DNA of 64,000 bases, from the NCBI RefSeq assembly GCF_000772955.1, contig NZ_JPVO01000053.1, positions 1 to 64,000 of the forward strand. Direction: 5' to 3'. Positions 63,792 through 64,000 of the stretch are shown here, in pieces; position 1 is the stretch's first letter, and the number at the start of each line of letters is the position of its first letter. The notes beneath the pieces were generated by a model, which ran no database searches, was not told the origin of the DNA, and saw only the letters and a list, made by a program, of their open reading frames with translations. The translations under genes were made by a program, and so were the position numbers. Source of the DNA: Ureibacillus sinduriensis BLB-1 = JCM 15800 (lineage in GTDB: Bacteria; Bacillota; Bacilli; Bacillales_A; Planococcaceae).

Positions 63792-64000
63792 ATGGGACGT
63801 TGGAATTGTACAAATTGTTATCAAAAGAACTCTAGGAAGAAAACAAGATGTAGACATTGCAACACTCCTTGTCAAGTAATGGAGGAGGAAAGTGTAATGG
63901 CCATGGAAATGGAATCGGTAATGGCGATGAACACTGAATCAGTAATGGTAATGGAAGCTGATGCGGTGATGTCCAAGAGAAATCACTGGAGAGAGGACGC
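63792..64000 (+). CDS. Zinc-ribbon protein with Met/Val/Glu-rich tail (truncated by window end)
   Basis: ATG 63792 follows AGGAAAGGAGGAGA. The first 27 residues form a zinc ribbon (C6-x2-C9, C20-x2-C23). Then comes a repetitive stretch: EEESVMAMEMESVMAM, then NTESVMVMEADAVM. The alternating Met/acidic pattern is unusual. The frame is still open at 64000 (69 codons seen), ending SKRNHWRED, so the C-terminus is unknown. Regulator or metal-related protein possible; no family recognised. Confidence 0.65.
   Translation, partial: MGRWNCTNCYQKNSRKKTRCRHCNTPCQVMEEESVMAMEMESVMAMNTESVMVMEADAVMSKRNHWRED

Overview
The window is low-GC Firmicutes DNA. Shine-Dalgarno sequences are strong (AGGAGG type), TTG and GTG starts are common, and most genes end in hairpin plus T-run terminators. 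The gene set (aa3 quinol oxidase QoxABCD, S-layer-homology surface protein, YfmQ and YkvR/DUF3219 family proteins, Mqo, fused PabB-PabC, MocR regulators) points to a spore-forming Bacillales member, most likely Planococcaceae (Lysinibacillus/Solibacillus/Sporosarcina-like). The family-level call is inference.

Region 1 (1-20.5 kb) is accessory and strongly eroded. Intact units are an ECF sigma factor with its membrane anti-sigma partner behind a likely autoregulated promoter; a phospholipase-D-like protein; a DUF4822 lipoprotein next to a two-component system; a MocR regulator with a PLP-dependent amino-acid decarboxylase; YfmQ; and a second MocR with an MFS exporter. Between them lie at least nine gene fossils: two IS3-family remnants, a VC0807-like membrane protein, a PfkB-like and a GlcG/HbpS-like fragment, the end of a second qox operon, DeoC, a TetR regulator, an amine oxidase reduced to its C-terminus, and a XerC/D-type integrase. 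A 24-bp-spaced direct-repeat operator occurs in nearly the same arrangement before the first mocR and before the decarboxylase operon.

Region 2 (20.5-28.2 kb) holds a single tRNA-Val(GAC) gene with C at the normally invariant U33. It also has an exact 14 x 52 bp tandem array lying between the stop codon of an SLH protein gene and that gene's probable terminator, then qoxABCD and small genes.

Region 3 (29-45.5 kb) is a one-direction catabolic island: acyl-CoA dehydrogenase, SCP-x-like thiolase with a DUF35 Zn-ribbon partner, MFS transporter, acyl-CoA ligase, a complete oligopeptide-type ABC importer, metallo-beta-lactamase-fold hydrolase, SDR dehydrogenase, two MaoC-fold hydratases, a classical thiolase and a terminal TetR regulator. 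The layout fits uptake, CoA activation and beta-oxidation-like breakdown of a branched or cyclic carboxylic acid. Two catabolite-repression-like (cre) sites and a palindromic TetR-type operator lie in its gaps.

Region 4 (45.6-64 kb) is mostly conserved: amidase, small membrane proteins, a Tat-exported FAD dehydrogenase pair (Gdh subunit 3 plus a Cys-rich GMC flavoprotein), pabA/pabBC, purU, EcsC-like protein, a PD-(D/E)XK-like protein, mqo, an arsBCR operon with arsR last, a nucleoid-associated protein, a methyltransferase, an LLM flavin monooxygenase, YkvR, and the start of a zinc-ribbon protein with a Met/Val/Glu-rich tail that runs off the end.
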